The notes under the pieces are model-generated. The model did no database searches, was not told the DNA's origin, and worked only from the letters and a program-made list of their open reading frames with translations. From a virus: a DNA stretch of 54,979 bases. The first letter of the stretch is position 1. Every line of letters starts with the position of its first letter. Location of the stretch: positions 1 through 54,979 of the IMG/VR virus record IMGVR_UViG_3300032116_000258; one strand, 5' to 3'. The position numbers and the translations under genes are program-made. This document shows positions 15,552 through 24,902 of the stretch, piece by piece.

Positions 15552-18150
15552 GAACTTAGTTGGCGATATAGAGTCAGCGAATAATTCTCTTTCCAAAATG
15601 GAAAGGCTGCTAGAGAAACTCTCTCAAACTGCTGGTAAATTCACTACCACTTTAAGTCGTGGGCTGGGACCAGTAGGAAACGGTGGATTCGGTAACCGTG
15701 GTTATGGTGTTGGTTCACCGAACGTAATGAACCAGTCATTTGGTTCGTTTGGCTTTATGCCACCTACTGGAAATGCTGGGGCAACATTCCAATGGGCTAA
15801 CCGCATGAACATGGGCATCAGTGCCGCTCAAGGCGGTTTGCGTGCTGCTGGAGGTGCGGTTGTAGGTGGCTTTATGGCTATGCCAGATGTAGCCATGACC
15901 ACAGCCCGTTCTACCGCTTTCTATGGGGCTAACCTTATTCAAGGTATGGGGGCTGGAGGACGAACTAGAATTGCCAACGCCACTTTCGGGGCTATGAAGG
16001 GCGGCATTAGCGAGCCAGGATACGATGCAGCGACTGCGGCTATTCTAAGTAACATGGGCGTCAGCATGACTACTACTGGCGTTAATAAAAATCAATTTTC
16101 AACTTTGGCACGTTCCACTGCAAATGCCGCCAAATATTTAAACATAGATAACGTTTCTGCGGCTCAAGCATTAGGTGGGTTAACTCAGGGCAGTACTTCT
16201 AGTGCGTTGATGAGAAACTTTGGTATCTACACTACTAATCCAATTACTGGAGAGAGATTATCTCCTACTCAAATCTTTGCCCAGTTAAACCAGCGTATGA
16301 CTGGTGGGCAGAAGTTGACCCGTGAACAGTTGATGACTTCGATGCAAGGTGGTGCTTTAGCACAAAACCTACAGTTGTCTGGTCTTGATGCGACACAGCA
16401 GCAGTTAGCCTATCAATATATGCTTGATGCTGCTTCTGGTAAAAACATGGATTTAAGTGACGACAAATTAATGGCAAGATTGCAAAAAGAAGCGGGTATT
16501 AACCCAATGCAATCTCAATACTCTGCTAACACTTCTCAAGCCGCAACTATGAACGCAGCATCCGATGCTTACATTGAGGGTATGAAAGAAGCCACTAAAT
16601 ACATTGGTCAATTCAATAAGGCAATGCAAGGCTTCTTAAAGAGTGAGCCTGGTAAGGCTATGGCTCGACTTAACGCTGGTGTTGACCTCGCTCAAAGAGA
16701 CCCTAGTATTGCTGGTGGTATTGCGGGTGCTTCGATGGCTTTAGGTGGAGCAGGTCAACTTATTGGGGCTGTTGCTGGTGGTGCTTACTTATCTCGTTTG
16801 TTAACTAAGCAGGGAATCATCGGTAAAGGCGGTGGAGCAGGAGTTCAGATTGGTGGTAAAACATATAAGCCTGGACAGAAACTTCCTAAAGGGTATAAAT
16901 GGGGCGGTAAAGGTGGCACAAGAGTAGTAGACGCTAAAGGAAGATTTGTTAGTGCAAATGCTTTAGCAAAAGGTGGGGCTGGTGCTTTATCTAAAGGTCT
17001 TGGCAAAGCGGTTCCAATTCTTGGTACTGCTTTAACTGGGTTTAGTTTGTATAACAACATTATGGAAGGGGACATGCGTGGAATTGCAGGAGATGTTGGA
17101 GGTATCCTTGGTGGTTTAGGTGCCGCTGCTGGTCTTACTGCTGCTACTGGAGGTGTGGGTATTATTGGTTCGACAGCGGCATATGCTGGTGGTTCTTTTG
17201 CGGGAAGTATGGCTGGTCAAGGTCTTTATGACTTCTTTACAGGAAGTGGCGGTAATGGTGGACCAAATCTAATCGGCACAGGTTCAAACACCGCAACTGG
17301 TGGAGCCACTGCAAACTTTAAACTTATTCACCCTGTAGGTAAAGCAAACATTGTTTGTCGTTATGGTCAATATGATGAACTTCACCCTAATGGTCACTGG
17401 GCAGTTGACTGGGCAGCAACCGAAGGTACCCCTATTATGGCGGCGGCTGATGGTACTGTGACATTTACGGGCGGTAATGCAAGAAACACTATGGGCACAT
17501 CAAACAACAGTTATGGTTTGCACATTAAAGTAGACCACGGAAACGGTTATACAACGCTGTATGCTCACGTCAGTGGATTTGATGCCAGTGTTGGTCAGCA
17601 AGTAAAGCAGGGTCAACCAATTGCACGTGTAGGAAATACTGGGTTTTCTCAGGCTCCTCACCTTCACTTTGAACTTTGGAAAGGCGGTCAAAGAATTGAC
17701 CCTTCTCCTTTCCTAGGTGCAAATTATGCGGATAGTTCGGGTGGGGCTGGGTATAGTTCTGCCTCGTCAGGTTCAGCCAGTAATGGCATGATGGGAAGTG
17801 GTGACGCTGGGTTATTAGGGTTCAGTAGCGGTGCTGCTGGAAACGGGTTAAAGGTTCCTTCGTCGTATAAAGGTGCTGCAATTGGTCAAACTGGCATGGG
17901 AGGCGGAATTTCAAATGCTGCTACAGGAAGAAACCAAAAAGTATTAGGTCAAGCCAGTACTAGCACTAATGTGGGTGGAAGTATTGGAACTACAGGTAGT
18001 GGTGATGGACCTGGACCTAGAGGTGGAAATAACGTGGTAATTAATTTAACTATTGGTCAAGCATCAGACTCCGAAGCAAGACGATTTGCCAAACTTGTTA
18101 AAGAGTATATTGACTCAGACACTTTAACTTCTAACATGGGGAGATTCTAA
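15541..18150 (+). CDS. Tape measure protein with M23 peptidase domain
   Basis: 869 residues, GTG start overlapping the chaperone extension. It begins with a coiled coil (residues 5-35). The middle is long, Ala/Gly-rich and helical, with hydrophobic segments (about 395-425 and 490-560). Residues about 595-725 form an M23/LytM endopeptidase domain: His619-X3-Asp623 and His707-Leu-His709 are the zinc and catalytic residues. A Gly/Ser-rich linker and a short helical tail follow. The protein sets tail length, and the peptidase probably trims peptidoglycan during injection. No other cell-wall hydrolase was recognised in the window. Confidence 0.85.
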   Translation: MADKNLVGDIESANNSLSKMERLLEKLSQTAGKFTTTLSRGLGPVGNGGFGNRGYGVGSPNVMNQSFGSFGFMPPTGNAGATFQWANRMNMGISAAQGGLRAAGGAVVGGFMAMPDVAMTTARSTAFYGANLIQGMGAGGRTRIANATFGAMKGGISEPGYDAATAAILSNMGVSMTTTGVNKNQFSTLARSTANAAKYLNIDNVSAAQALGGLTQGSTSSALMRNFGIYTTNPITGERLSPTQIFAQLNQRMTGGQKLTREQLMTSMQGGALAQNLQLSGLDATQQQLAYQYMLDAASGKNMDLSDDKLMARLQKEAGINPMQSQYSANTSQAATMNAASDAYIEGMKEATKYIGQFNKAMQGFLKSEPGKAMARLNAGVDLAQRDPSIAGGIAGASMALGGAGQLIGAVAGGAYLSRLLTKQGIIGKGGGAGVQIGGKTYKPGQKLPKGYKWGGKGGTRVVDAKGRFVSANALAKGGAGALSKGLGKAVPILGTALTGFSLYNNIMEGDMRGIAGDVGGILGGLGAAAGLTAATGGVGIIGSTAAYAGGSFAGSMAGQGLYDFFTGSGGNGGPNLIGTGSNTATGGATANFKLIHPVGKANIVCRYGQYDELHPNGHWAVDWAATEGTPIMAAADGTVTFTGGNARNTMGTSNNSYGLHIKVDHGNGYTTLYAHVSGFDASVGQQVKQGQPIARVGNTGFSQAPHLHFELWKGGQRIDPSPFLGANYADSSGGAGYSSASSGSASNGMMGSGDAGLLGFSSGAAGNGLKVPSSYKGAAIGQTGMGGGISNAATGRNQKVLGQASTSTNVGGSIGTTGSGDGPGPRGGNNVVINLTIGQASDSEARRFAKLVKEYIDSDTLTSNMGRF

Positions 18151-19877
18151 TGGCTACACCAGAACGTTTACCTCAATATCTTTATGACAATCTAAACATC
18201 GCTCGTAAAAATAAACGATTAGCAAAAAAGTGTAGAGATGCCGCTAAAGAAATGGCAGATTCCGCATTTAACCGAATTAAATACACCAAAATTAAAATTA
18301 ATTCCTATTCAGTGAATAGCGGAGTTGTTTATTTGCAACTAACTGCTGGAATTAATGCCTTCAGTTCTAAATTTACTTCTAATCATTGGATTAAAGGAAT
18401 CGATGCAGTTGGCGTTAGAGGTTTAATTGATAACGATTTTAGTTTTCAATCTGGCTCTACAGTAAACGTTCAATATAACACTGGAGCACCTAACATATCG
18501 CTAACTGCTGGTTTAAAAAGTGCCTTTGTGTATTCAGTGGACCCAAATAAAGGCTCATTACCAGATGTAATTTCTACAGATTGGTCTACACTGCTAAAAA
18601 AATACGGAGGACCTGAGGATTACCGTGAATTTCCTGACGGGTTTGATGAAAGACATGACAAAAACAATATAGTCCCTACTAATAAAGGTTTGGGAAAAGT
18701 AGATGACGTTACTTGGGCATATGAAACCCACCGCTATCTTCAGTTTTTAGAAAGATGGTTACAAACAAAAACTAAAGAATTTAATGAGGCAAACAAGGCT
18801 CTACAAAACTCCAGAAAAACAACTACAACTGCAACATCTCCAAAAAAACCAACTACCACTGGCACAACTACCCCAGACAAACCTAACAGCACAGGAAATG
18901 GGTATGTTGGTATAGGCGATGATAGAAAGCCTGTTATCTATAACCTACCTGCCGTAAAAGAGCAGTATTTTCAAAGTACAAATTTAAAAAACTTTAAAGT
19001 TTTGGATGGGAACGTCCCTAAGGCTGTGAAGTATGCTTCGCAACTTTGGAATCAGAGTGGTGCTTACAAAGGAATGATTCAGAGTTATATTGTTCCAGGA
19101 AAACTTTCTAAAGAAGCACAGTTCTTTAAACCTCAAGATATTAAAGGTGTCGATGGTAATAGAAACATTAACCGTAGACGTTATGGCTTTCAGTTTCAAT
19201 ATAATCCTTCTACTTTAACAATGGGATATGCTGGAGCCCCTCAAGTCGACGTGGGGTTAGTAACTAGCGGTAATGACGCCGTAAACTTAATTGGTTCTGG
19301 GGTTACAAGTAGCACTATTAATTTCCGTTTATTGTTAAACCGCATGAACGACATGAAATACGCTGATGCTATATTAGCGGGAACTAAGCCCGCTGACTCA
19401 TTTATACCTTCCCCTAAAGTTGGAGGTCTTTATATTCCAGATTCAGAAGTTGTATTGCCTATCAAAGATATTTATTCTCATCTAGGTAATCACCCAGCCC
19501 AACCTAATGCCGAATATGGTATTACAAGTTATTGGGAAGAAGTTCAAGCAATTAAAGAATTGGGCACAATGTACGACCTAGAGTATTTATTACGCTCTTT
19601 GCTTGGATACCAGTTGATGAGTTCTATGAGAAACAGACTTTCCTCTGACATAGGGTATTTAGGTGCATATCCTGTCGAATTGCATTTAGGTAAAAACTTA
19701 AGATACCTAGTTATTATTGAAAACTTCTCTGTTAGCCACACCATTTTTACTGAAGATATGATTCCAGTGTTTACAAACGTAGATATAACTGTAAGTCGTC
19801 TTCCTGACTTTGCTAAACCTCTCTATGAGTTTGACTGGACTAAAAAGACAACAGTAAAGAAGGACCCTAAACCATGA
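18150..19877 (+). CDS. Baseplate/tube-initiator protein, CIS-tube-like
   Basis: 575 residues. A helical N-terminus and beta-rich domain precede a Thr/Pro/Lys linker (about residues 220-250). The C-terminal half has 'YGFQFQYNPSTLTMGY' and 'STINFRLLLNRMND', the FNP...L...F.L.f pattern of the N-terminal domain in contractile-injection-system tube-initiator proteins (Afp7/gp53 group). Those proteins normally end in a LysM domain; here LysM is encoded by the next gene, with a 4-base overlap. Confidence 0.6.
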   Translation: MATPERLPQYLYDNLNIARKNKRLAKKCRDAAKEMADSAFNRIKYTKIKINSYSVNSGVVYLQLTAGINAFSSKFTSNHWIKGIDAVGVRGLIDNDFSFQSGSTVNVQYNTGAPNISLTAGLKSAFVYSVDPNKGSLPDVISTDWSTLLKKYGGPEDYREFPDGFDERHDKNNIVPTNKGLGKVDDVTWAYETHRYLQFLERWLQTKTKEFNEANKALQNSRKTTTTATSPKKPTTTGTTTPDKPNSTGNGYVGIGDDRKPVIYNLPAVKEQYFQSTNLKNFKVLDGNVPKAVKYASQLWNQSGAYKGMIQSYIVPGKLSKEAQFFKPQDIKGVDGNRNINRRRYGFQFQYNPSTLTMGYAGAPQVDVGLVTSGNDAVNLIGSGVTSSTINFRLLLNRMNDMKYADAILAGTKPADSFIPSPKVGGLYIPDSEVVLPIKDIYSHLGNHPAQPNAEYGITSYWEEVQAIKELGTMYDLEYLLRSLLGYQLMSSMRNRLSSDIGYLGAYPVELHLGKNLRYLVIIENFSVSHTIFTEDMIPVFTNVDITVSRLPDFAKPLYEFDWTKKTTVKKDPKP

Positions 19878-20149
19878 TTTATTCTGATAGCCGCTATGCC
19901 ACTGGAAGAATTTTTAAGGCTGTGGATTCAAGGACCGCTAAAGCCCAGATTACTGTGACTAGGATTTATCCTAGCCTTCAAGAACAGTATTACACCTATG
20001 TCTGGAAAGAAGGAGACCGCATAGATGTTATTGCTCAACGCCTCTACTCTAGTAGCGATAAATGGCATCACATTATGGATTACAACCCAGAAATATTAGA
20101 CCCTAGCGGTATTGCTCCTGGAACTATTTTGAGGATGCCAAGTGACTGA
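19874..20149 (+). CDS. LysM-type baseplate protein (gp53/gpX-like)
   Basis: 91 residues. Residues 40-90 (TYVWKEGDRIDVIAQRLYSSSDKWHHIMDYNPEI...) are a LysM fold like that of P2 gpX and T4 gp53, which sits in the baseplate and holds the hub to the tube or wedges. ATGA overlap with the preceding gene, and GTG of the hub gene begins inside its end, so the three are translationally coupled. Confidence 0.8.
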   Translation: MIYSDSRYATGRIFKAVDSRTAKAQITVTRIYPSLQEQYYTYVWKEGDRIDVIAQRLYSSSDKWHHIMDYNPEILDPSGIAPGTILRMPSD

Positions 20150-21422
20150 GTTAATTACTTCTTCAAAATATCGTAGAGGAACCACCTATAGCGTGGAGTT
20201 TCCTACCTTACCTTCTTTGTCATTTTTGCCGAGAAGAGTCGAACTTATACAAGAGCCTTACTGCCATGATGTATTAATTATGGAGTTTGGTCAAACCAGC
20301 CCAAAATGGTTTGAATTGGTGAAGACTGGTGTGCCAATTAAGTTTGGCTGGAAGCAGGGAAGCCTAAGCAAAACATGGGTGGGTTATGTTTCTTTCATTA
20401 AAAAGAATGTGGAAGGTAGCCGCTCTCAAATCATGGAAGTGCATTGCATCGGCTCAACTTTTTCTTTAAAAGAATCTGCGACCAAAGTGTTCTTAAACAA
20501 ATCTATTCCTGAAATAGTTAAAGAGATTGTTACTGACTACGGGTTTAAATTTGTTGGTGAAGACAACAATGTTAAGTTTGAGCAACTCGCTATCGCTGGG
20601 CACTCTTATTGGGAATGGATTCAAGAACACGCTAAAAGTATTGGTTATGGGGTTTTGGTGGAGAACATGACGTTCTACTTTAGACCTCTAGATAAATTAA
20701 TTGACCAAAATATTACAAATGTTCCAGTTCTAAGCATGAACACTAAGCAATGGGGTATTGGCAATGAGGCTTTAGATAGAACATTGGATTCTTTTAAAGT
20801 TATTAATGGTGAGCATGTGGAGACAAGGGGAAACATGCGAACTAACAAGCAACTTGGTGGAGTTGACCCATTAACTAACGAAGTAATTATTTCTATTTCT
20901 TCTCCTGACGCTGTTGGAGAAAATCTTAGAGCGATAAGTAATGACGTTTTATTTAATGAAGTTGATTCGTCTAAAGTATCGAATAGCCAAGAAACTGCTG
21001 AAGTATTGTCGGAGGGCTCCGCTCATCTGGGAAGGTTTAACATGCCAGCAAGGGTTACTTGCCAAGGTGACCCAAGAATTAGACCTTTTGCACCTGTTTT
21101 AATTCAGGGAACTGGAAATTTAACGGATGGTTTTTGGATAGCCAAAGAGGTAAAGCACATGTTTGCCATGATAGGTGATTACCAGATTGAAATGAAAGCC
21201 GCTATTGACGGGATTGGCTATGACACAAAGTTTTCTAGAAAAGACGGTATTCAGAGCCCTGCTGGAGTGGTAAACTTAACTGAAGCAATCTCTGGTAATA
21301 ATCAAATTTCAAGCAATGAAAAAGTTGTTTTAAATGGATTAAAACCTACAATGCTAGAGGCAAACCAGGGCTATAAACGCACCCCAGTTAAGTGGTCAAA
21401 CATATTTGTAGGAGATAGATAA
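20142..21422 (+). CDS. Baseplate hub protein (gpD / gp27-like)
   Basis: 426 residues, GTG start. It follows the layout of phage late-control protein D: an N-terminal beta domain (IKFGWKQGSLSKTWVGYVS), a central 'KSIPEIVKEIVTDYG' helix and 'SYWEWIQEHAKSIGYGVLVEN' segment, then the second tube-like domain. It should form the trimeric hub between tube and spike. It sits between the LysM and gp25 genes as expected. Confidence 0.85.
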   Translation: MTELITSSKYRRGTTYSVEFPTLPSLSFLPRRVELIQEPYCHDVLIMEFGQTSPKWFELVKTGVPIKFGWKQGSLSKTWVGYVSFIKKNVEGSRSQIMEVHCIGSTFSLKESATKVFLNKSIPEIVKEIVTDYGFKFVGEDNNVKFEQLAIAGHSYWEWIQEHAKSIGYGVLVENMTFYFRPLDKLIDQNITNVPVLSMNTKQWGIGNEALDRTLDSFKVINGEHVETRGNMRTNKQLGGVDPLTNEVIISISSPDAVGENLRAISNDVLFNEVDSSKVSNSQETAEVLSEGSAHLGRFNMPARVTCQGDPRIRPFAPVLIQGTGNLTDGFWIAKEVKHMFAMIGDYQIEMKAAIDGIGYDTKFSRKDGIQSPAGVVNLTEAISGNNQISSNEKVVLNGLKPTMLEANQGYKRTPVKWSNIFVGDR

Positions 21423-21823
21423 TGGCTAATACTGAGTACACTGTTAGTTTGCCTTTTACTCTTGGGTTTACGGGTTCAGTAGAGACCACAATAGACCAAA
21501 CTAAAATTTGGTCTGACAAGGTTTTAACCGTAGTGGGAACTGCTTTAGGTGAGCGTACCCAGCGGTACTACTTTGGAAGCAAAGTTCATTTTGAAGCATT
21601 TGAAAATGTTGAACAGGCTAAAGAAGGTATTGAAAAAGCGGTATCAGAAGCATTTTCAGCATATCTTCCACTATTAACTTTTAGGGGAATAAGAAGTTCT
21701 TACAGCCCTGATACTGGGCAATTAAATGTCACAATCCTATATTCGCTTCCTGATGAGGCATTAAGTGAAGTAAAAATAGGCAATGTTCAAATTGACGGCA
21801 ATCAACCACCTAAGGAATTTTAA
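21422..21823 (+). CDS. Baseplate wedge protein gp25-like
   Basis: 133 residues. 'VLTVVGTALGERTQRYYFGSKVHFEAFE' followed by a C-terminal beta-sheet fits the GPW/gp25 family, which joins hub and wedge and starts sheath assembly. TAATG overlaps on both sides. The central 'GER..R..FG' motif is the family hallmark. Confidence 0.85.
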   Translation: MANTEYTVSLPFTLGFTGSVETTIDQTKIWSDKVLTVVGTALGERTQRYYFGSKVHFEAFENVEQAKEGIEKAVSEAFSAYLPLLTFRGIRSSYSPDTGQLNVTILYSLPDEALSEVKIGNVQIDGNQPPKEF

Positions 21824-23712
21824 TGGCTGAGAAAAAAATAACCACATCTATCGATTACACCAGTAGAGACTTCTTTTCAATTAGAGAAGACTTAATTACT
21901 CGTATAAAGAACCGAGTGGACGCTAATGGTAAAGTATGGAATGGAAGTGACCCTGCTGATTTTGGAGTAGCAATCGTTGAAGCCTTTGCTCATGTCGGTG
22001 ATTTAACTAACTATTACATTGATAGGGCGGCAAATGAGTCTTACATCGGAACTGCTACACAACGCCAGACGCTTTTAAACTTGGCGTCAATGTATGGCTA
22101 TCAAGTGTCAGGATGGCGTCAGGCTTATGTGGATGTGACTATAAGCAATAGCGGTGCTACCAGCCTAGTTGTTCCTGCTAACACACTGTTCTCGGTAACA
22201 ATCACTGTGACCACTAATGGCTCGTCAACTACCTACCAAGAGTATTACACTCTTCAAGATGATGTGACTGTGGGCGGGGGTGGCACTGCCGCAGGAGTTT
22301 TAATTCATGGCAGAAATGTGAGTGCTATAGACAGTAACGCCGCAGATGTAAGCGACCCATACGATATCCCTGGTGAACGTTTAGGTTATTCGGACGGGTT
22401 TTCTAATCAGTCGTATCGACTAAAGTACAATCAGGTGGCTGAAGGAACTGTTGAAGTATTTGTGCGAAACGGTAATTCTTTTGATAAATGGTCTGAAGTT
22501 ACCAATCTAAGTGAATATGGACCACAGGAGTTTGTTTACACAATAACTTATGATGGCGATAATTACGCTTACATAAATTTTGGTGATGGAGTTTCTGGTT
22601 CTATACCAGTATTTGGCGATGATATTAAAGCACAATACTACGTTGGTGGTGGGCTAATCGGAAACATTGAGGGCGGAAAGTCGTTCTCTATAGTTAGTGT
22701 TCCGCTATCTAGTGGAGTTTTAAAGGCAGATTTAACCCCAATCTCCGTAAGCAATAGCGAGTCGGGTTATGGTGGAGAGGACCCAGAGTCCAACGATAGT
22801 ATCAGGCTGAACGCCCCAGCCGCCTTACGGTCTTCACAACGTGCTGTTAGTTTAGATGATTTTAAGAGTTTGGCTTTAAGTGTCGCAGGGGTGGGTAAGG
22901 CTGCCGCATATGCTTCTGCACCTACCTCTATCAATGTATATGTGGGACCGAGTGTATCCGATACATCTAATGATTACTTTCCTGGATTTGCGGCAAACGG
23001 AACTACTTTAAAAACAAGTTGGACAGATTTACAGTCAATCGTAAGTTCAGAATTTGGTGGAAGAACGCAGATTGGAACTACTGTCACTATTCTTCCTCCT
23101 GCGTATGTTCCTGCGGATGTAGTAGTTGAATATGTTGCGGAAACTGGTTACTCTGATTCGCAAATTATTACTGCCCTAAACGCAGGGGTAGTGTTTGATT
23201 ACGGCTATAACTACCTAGACTTTAACCAGAACATAAGACCAGAAAAACTGGAGCAAAGCCTCAGTAGTATTGATGGTGTTGATTCGGTTAAGGTAGTCGA
23301 ACTTTATCGTAATGGGGCTAGTGCGGCTCGAACCACTCTGGTTCCAGCGGCTGGTGAATACTTTGTATTTAAGGATGTTAATACAAAGATTTATCCAATC
23401 TGTAGTTTGAGAAATCTTGTTGTAACTATTGGTAACGGAACTATGCCTACCTTTAATGCCCTAGTTAAAACCTATGCTTTTACTAGCACAAGTTCCACGA
23501 TGACATTTACTCCAACATCAGTAAATACGGCTTCTACTCTTACCTATACTTTTACTAATGGTTCGGGAACAGTGACTGGTCCGACATCTATCACAAGTGG
23601 TGTTGCCTCTTCGTCATTAACTTTGACTACAGGTCTAAACACAATTGCCGTAACTTCTACTTCTTCCGATAGCCTCAACACAAACACTTATTACATCAAG
23701 GTAACTAAGTAA
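21823..23712 (+). CDS. Baseplate J-like wedge protein with Ig/cadherin-like C-terminus
   Basis: 629 residues. 'DPADFGVAIVEAFAHVGDLTNYYIDRAANESYIGTATQRQTL' is the N-terminal signature of baseplate J/gp6 wedge proteins, followed by the 'VYTITYDGDNYAYINFGDGVSG' domain and the conserved 'RAVSLDDFKSLALSV' helix. Residues about 545-629 add a Thr/Ser-rich beta-sandwich (cadherin-like or Ig-like) not needed for the wedge, probably surface-exposed and able to bind cell-surface polymers. Confidence 0.88.
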   Translation: MAEKKITTSIDYTSRDFFSIREDLITRIKNRVDANGKVWNGSDPADFGVAIVEAFAHVGDLTNYYIDRAANESYIGTATQRQTLLNLASMYGYQVSGWRQAYVDVTISNSGATSLVVPANTLFSVTITVTTNGSSTTYQEYYTLQDDVTVGGGGTAAGVLIHGRNVSAIDSNAADVSDPYDIPGERLGYSDGFSNQSYRLKYNQVAEGTVEVFVRNGNSFDKWSEVTNLSEYGPQEFVYTITYDGDNYAYINFGDGVSGSIPVFGDDIKAQYYVGGGLIGNIEGGKSFSIVSVPLSSGVLKADLTPISVSNSESGYGGEDPESNDSIRLNAPAALRSSQRAVSLDDFKSLALSVAGVGKAAAYASAPTSINVYVGPSVSDTSNDYFPGFAANGTTLKTSWTDLQSIVSSEFGGRTQIGTTVTILPPAYVPADVVVEYVAETGYSDSQIITALNAGVVFDYGYNYLDFNQNIRPEKLEQSLSSIDGVDSVKVVELYRNGASAARTTLVPAAGEYFVFKDVNTKIYPICSLRNLVVTIGNGTMPTFNALVKTYAFTSTSSTMTFTPTSVNTASTLTYTFTNGSGTVTGPTSITSGVASSSLTLTTGLNTIAVTSTSSDSLNTNTYYIKVTK

Positions 23713-24425
23713 TGTTAAAAGATGCCTCAGGTAATCGGAGATTTTATGGAGTTTATAGAGCGGTTGTTGTAGATAATAACGACCCTTTAGAGCAAGACAG
23801 GCTGCGATTAAAGGTTCCTCAAGTTCTTTTAGAAGAAGAAACTGGTTGGGCTTGGGGTGTAAAGCAAACTGGTAAACAGACTATCTTGCCTAGCATTGGT
23901 TCTGGTGTGTTTGTAATGTTTGAAGGGGGAGACCCTTCTTTTCCTATCTGGCTTGGAACATTTGTTGATGTGCCACCGATGGCGGTTAGATGGAGCCCCG
24001 ATTTTAATGCGACTGGTATGACGTTTACTGGTTCTGGAACTACCTACCCTACCTACAACAGTTACTATGTGAAGCAAGGACAGTTGGTGACTTTTAACAT
24101 TAAAATTTTAATGTCTACTGTAACTAATTTTGGTACTGGTCAATACAAGACCGAACTTCCCTTTTTGCCTATAGCAAGTGCTGCAAACCATTTTTCTACA
24201 TGGGCGTGGGTTGACCCCAGTCAGCCGCCAGACGAATTGAATGGTCACATACAGTTAGTGGCAGACCATTTACCTAACACGAAAGCCTTAGATTTACATT
24301 GGCTTAAAGAAACTACGGCATCTCCCAAGCCAGTTATTGAAAGCCAATTAATCCAAGGAACGCCAATGACCTTTACTACAGCCAGTTTTATCTATATCAA
24401 CGGAACCTACATTTCGGCGGAATAG
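23712..24425 (+). CDS. Baseplate spike base, OB-fold (gp5/gpV-like)
   Basis: 237 residues. Residues 8-90 (FYGVYRAVVVDNNDPLEQDRLRLKVPQV...GSGVFVMFEGGDPSFPIWLGTF) are the OB-fold of Phage_base_V/gp5-N proteins, which sits beneath the hub. There is no lysozyme domain and no triple beta-helix needle; instead a beta-rich C-terminal domain (about 100-237) of unknown type is attached. Confidence 0.75.
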   Translation: MLKDASGNRRFYGVYRAVVVDNNDPLEQDRLRLKVPQVLLEEETGWAWGVKQTGKQTILPSIGSGVFVMFEGGDPSFPIWLGTFVDVPPMAVRWSPDFNATGMTFTGSGTTYPTYNSYYVKQGQLVTFNIKILMSTVTNFGTGQYKTELPFLPIASAANHFSTWAWVDPSQPPDELNGHIQLVADHLPNTKALDLHWLKETTASPKPVIESQLIQGTPMTFTTASFIYINGTYISAE

Positions 24426-24486
24426 CCGTACACCCTGAAAAACTAGCCTTAATCAGGCAAACTAGAAGAAAGACTTAGGAGTTTAA

Positions 24487-24891
24487 ATGGCAGCGACCTA
24501 CCCTTCCAGCGTAAAAACCTTCATAAATAAAGTAGACAATACTGATGCAGTTATTGCCTCGGACGTTAACTTGGCTTATGAGGAAATCACCGCTATAGAA
24601 ACAACCATAGGAGTTACTCCCGCAGTATCCAGTACTTGGTCAGGAAGTTTTAGCACAACCTCAACAAATAACTTCAACACAATAGGTGCGAGATTAAACA
24701 ATATTGAATACGGTTTGTACACGGCGTATAACAACCGTGTGAGTACTGGTGGTGGGTCAACAATTGCTTCTACAAGCACCACAGTGGGGCTAACTTTGTC
24801 TACATCTGGTTCGGGTAATCTATTGTCTGCTGGAAACACTGTAATTAATTCAAGTGGGAACATTGTGACACTTGATGGCGGAACTGCTTAG
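24487..24891 (+). CDS. Short fibre-like virion protein (134 aa)
   Basis: The N-terminus (YPSSVKTFINKVDNTDAVIASDVNLAYEEITAIETTIG) is a common attachment segment of phage fibre and baseplate proteins: a Trp/Phe-rich strand, then a coiled coil. The rest is Ser/Thr/Gly-rich beta structure. Good AGGAG ribosome-binding site. Likely a short baseplate fibre or adaptor. Confidence 0.65.
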   Translation: MAATYPSSVKTFINKVDNTDAVIASDVNLAYEEITAIETTIGVTPAVSSTWSGSFSTTSTNNFNTIGARLNNIEYGLYTAYNNRVSTGGGSTIASTSTTVGLTLSTSGSGNLLSAGNTVINSSGNIVTLDGGTA

Positions 24892-24902
24892 GAGAGCCCA
24901 GA

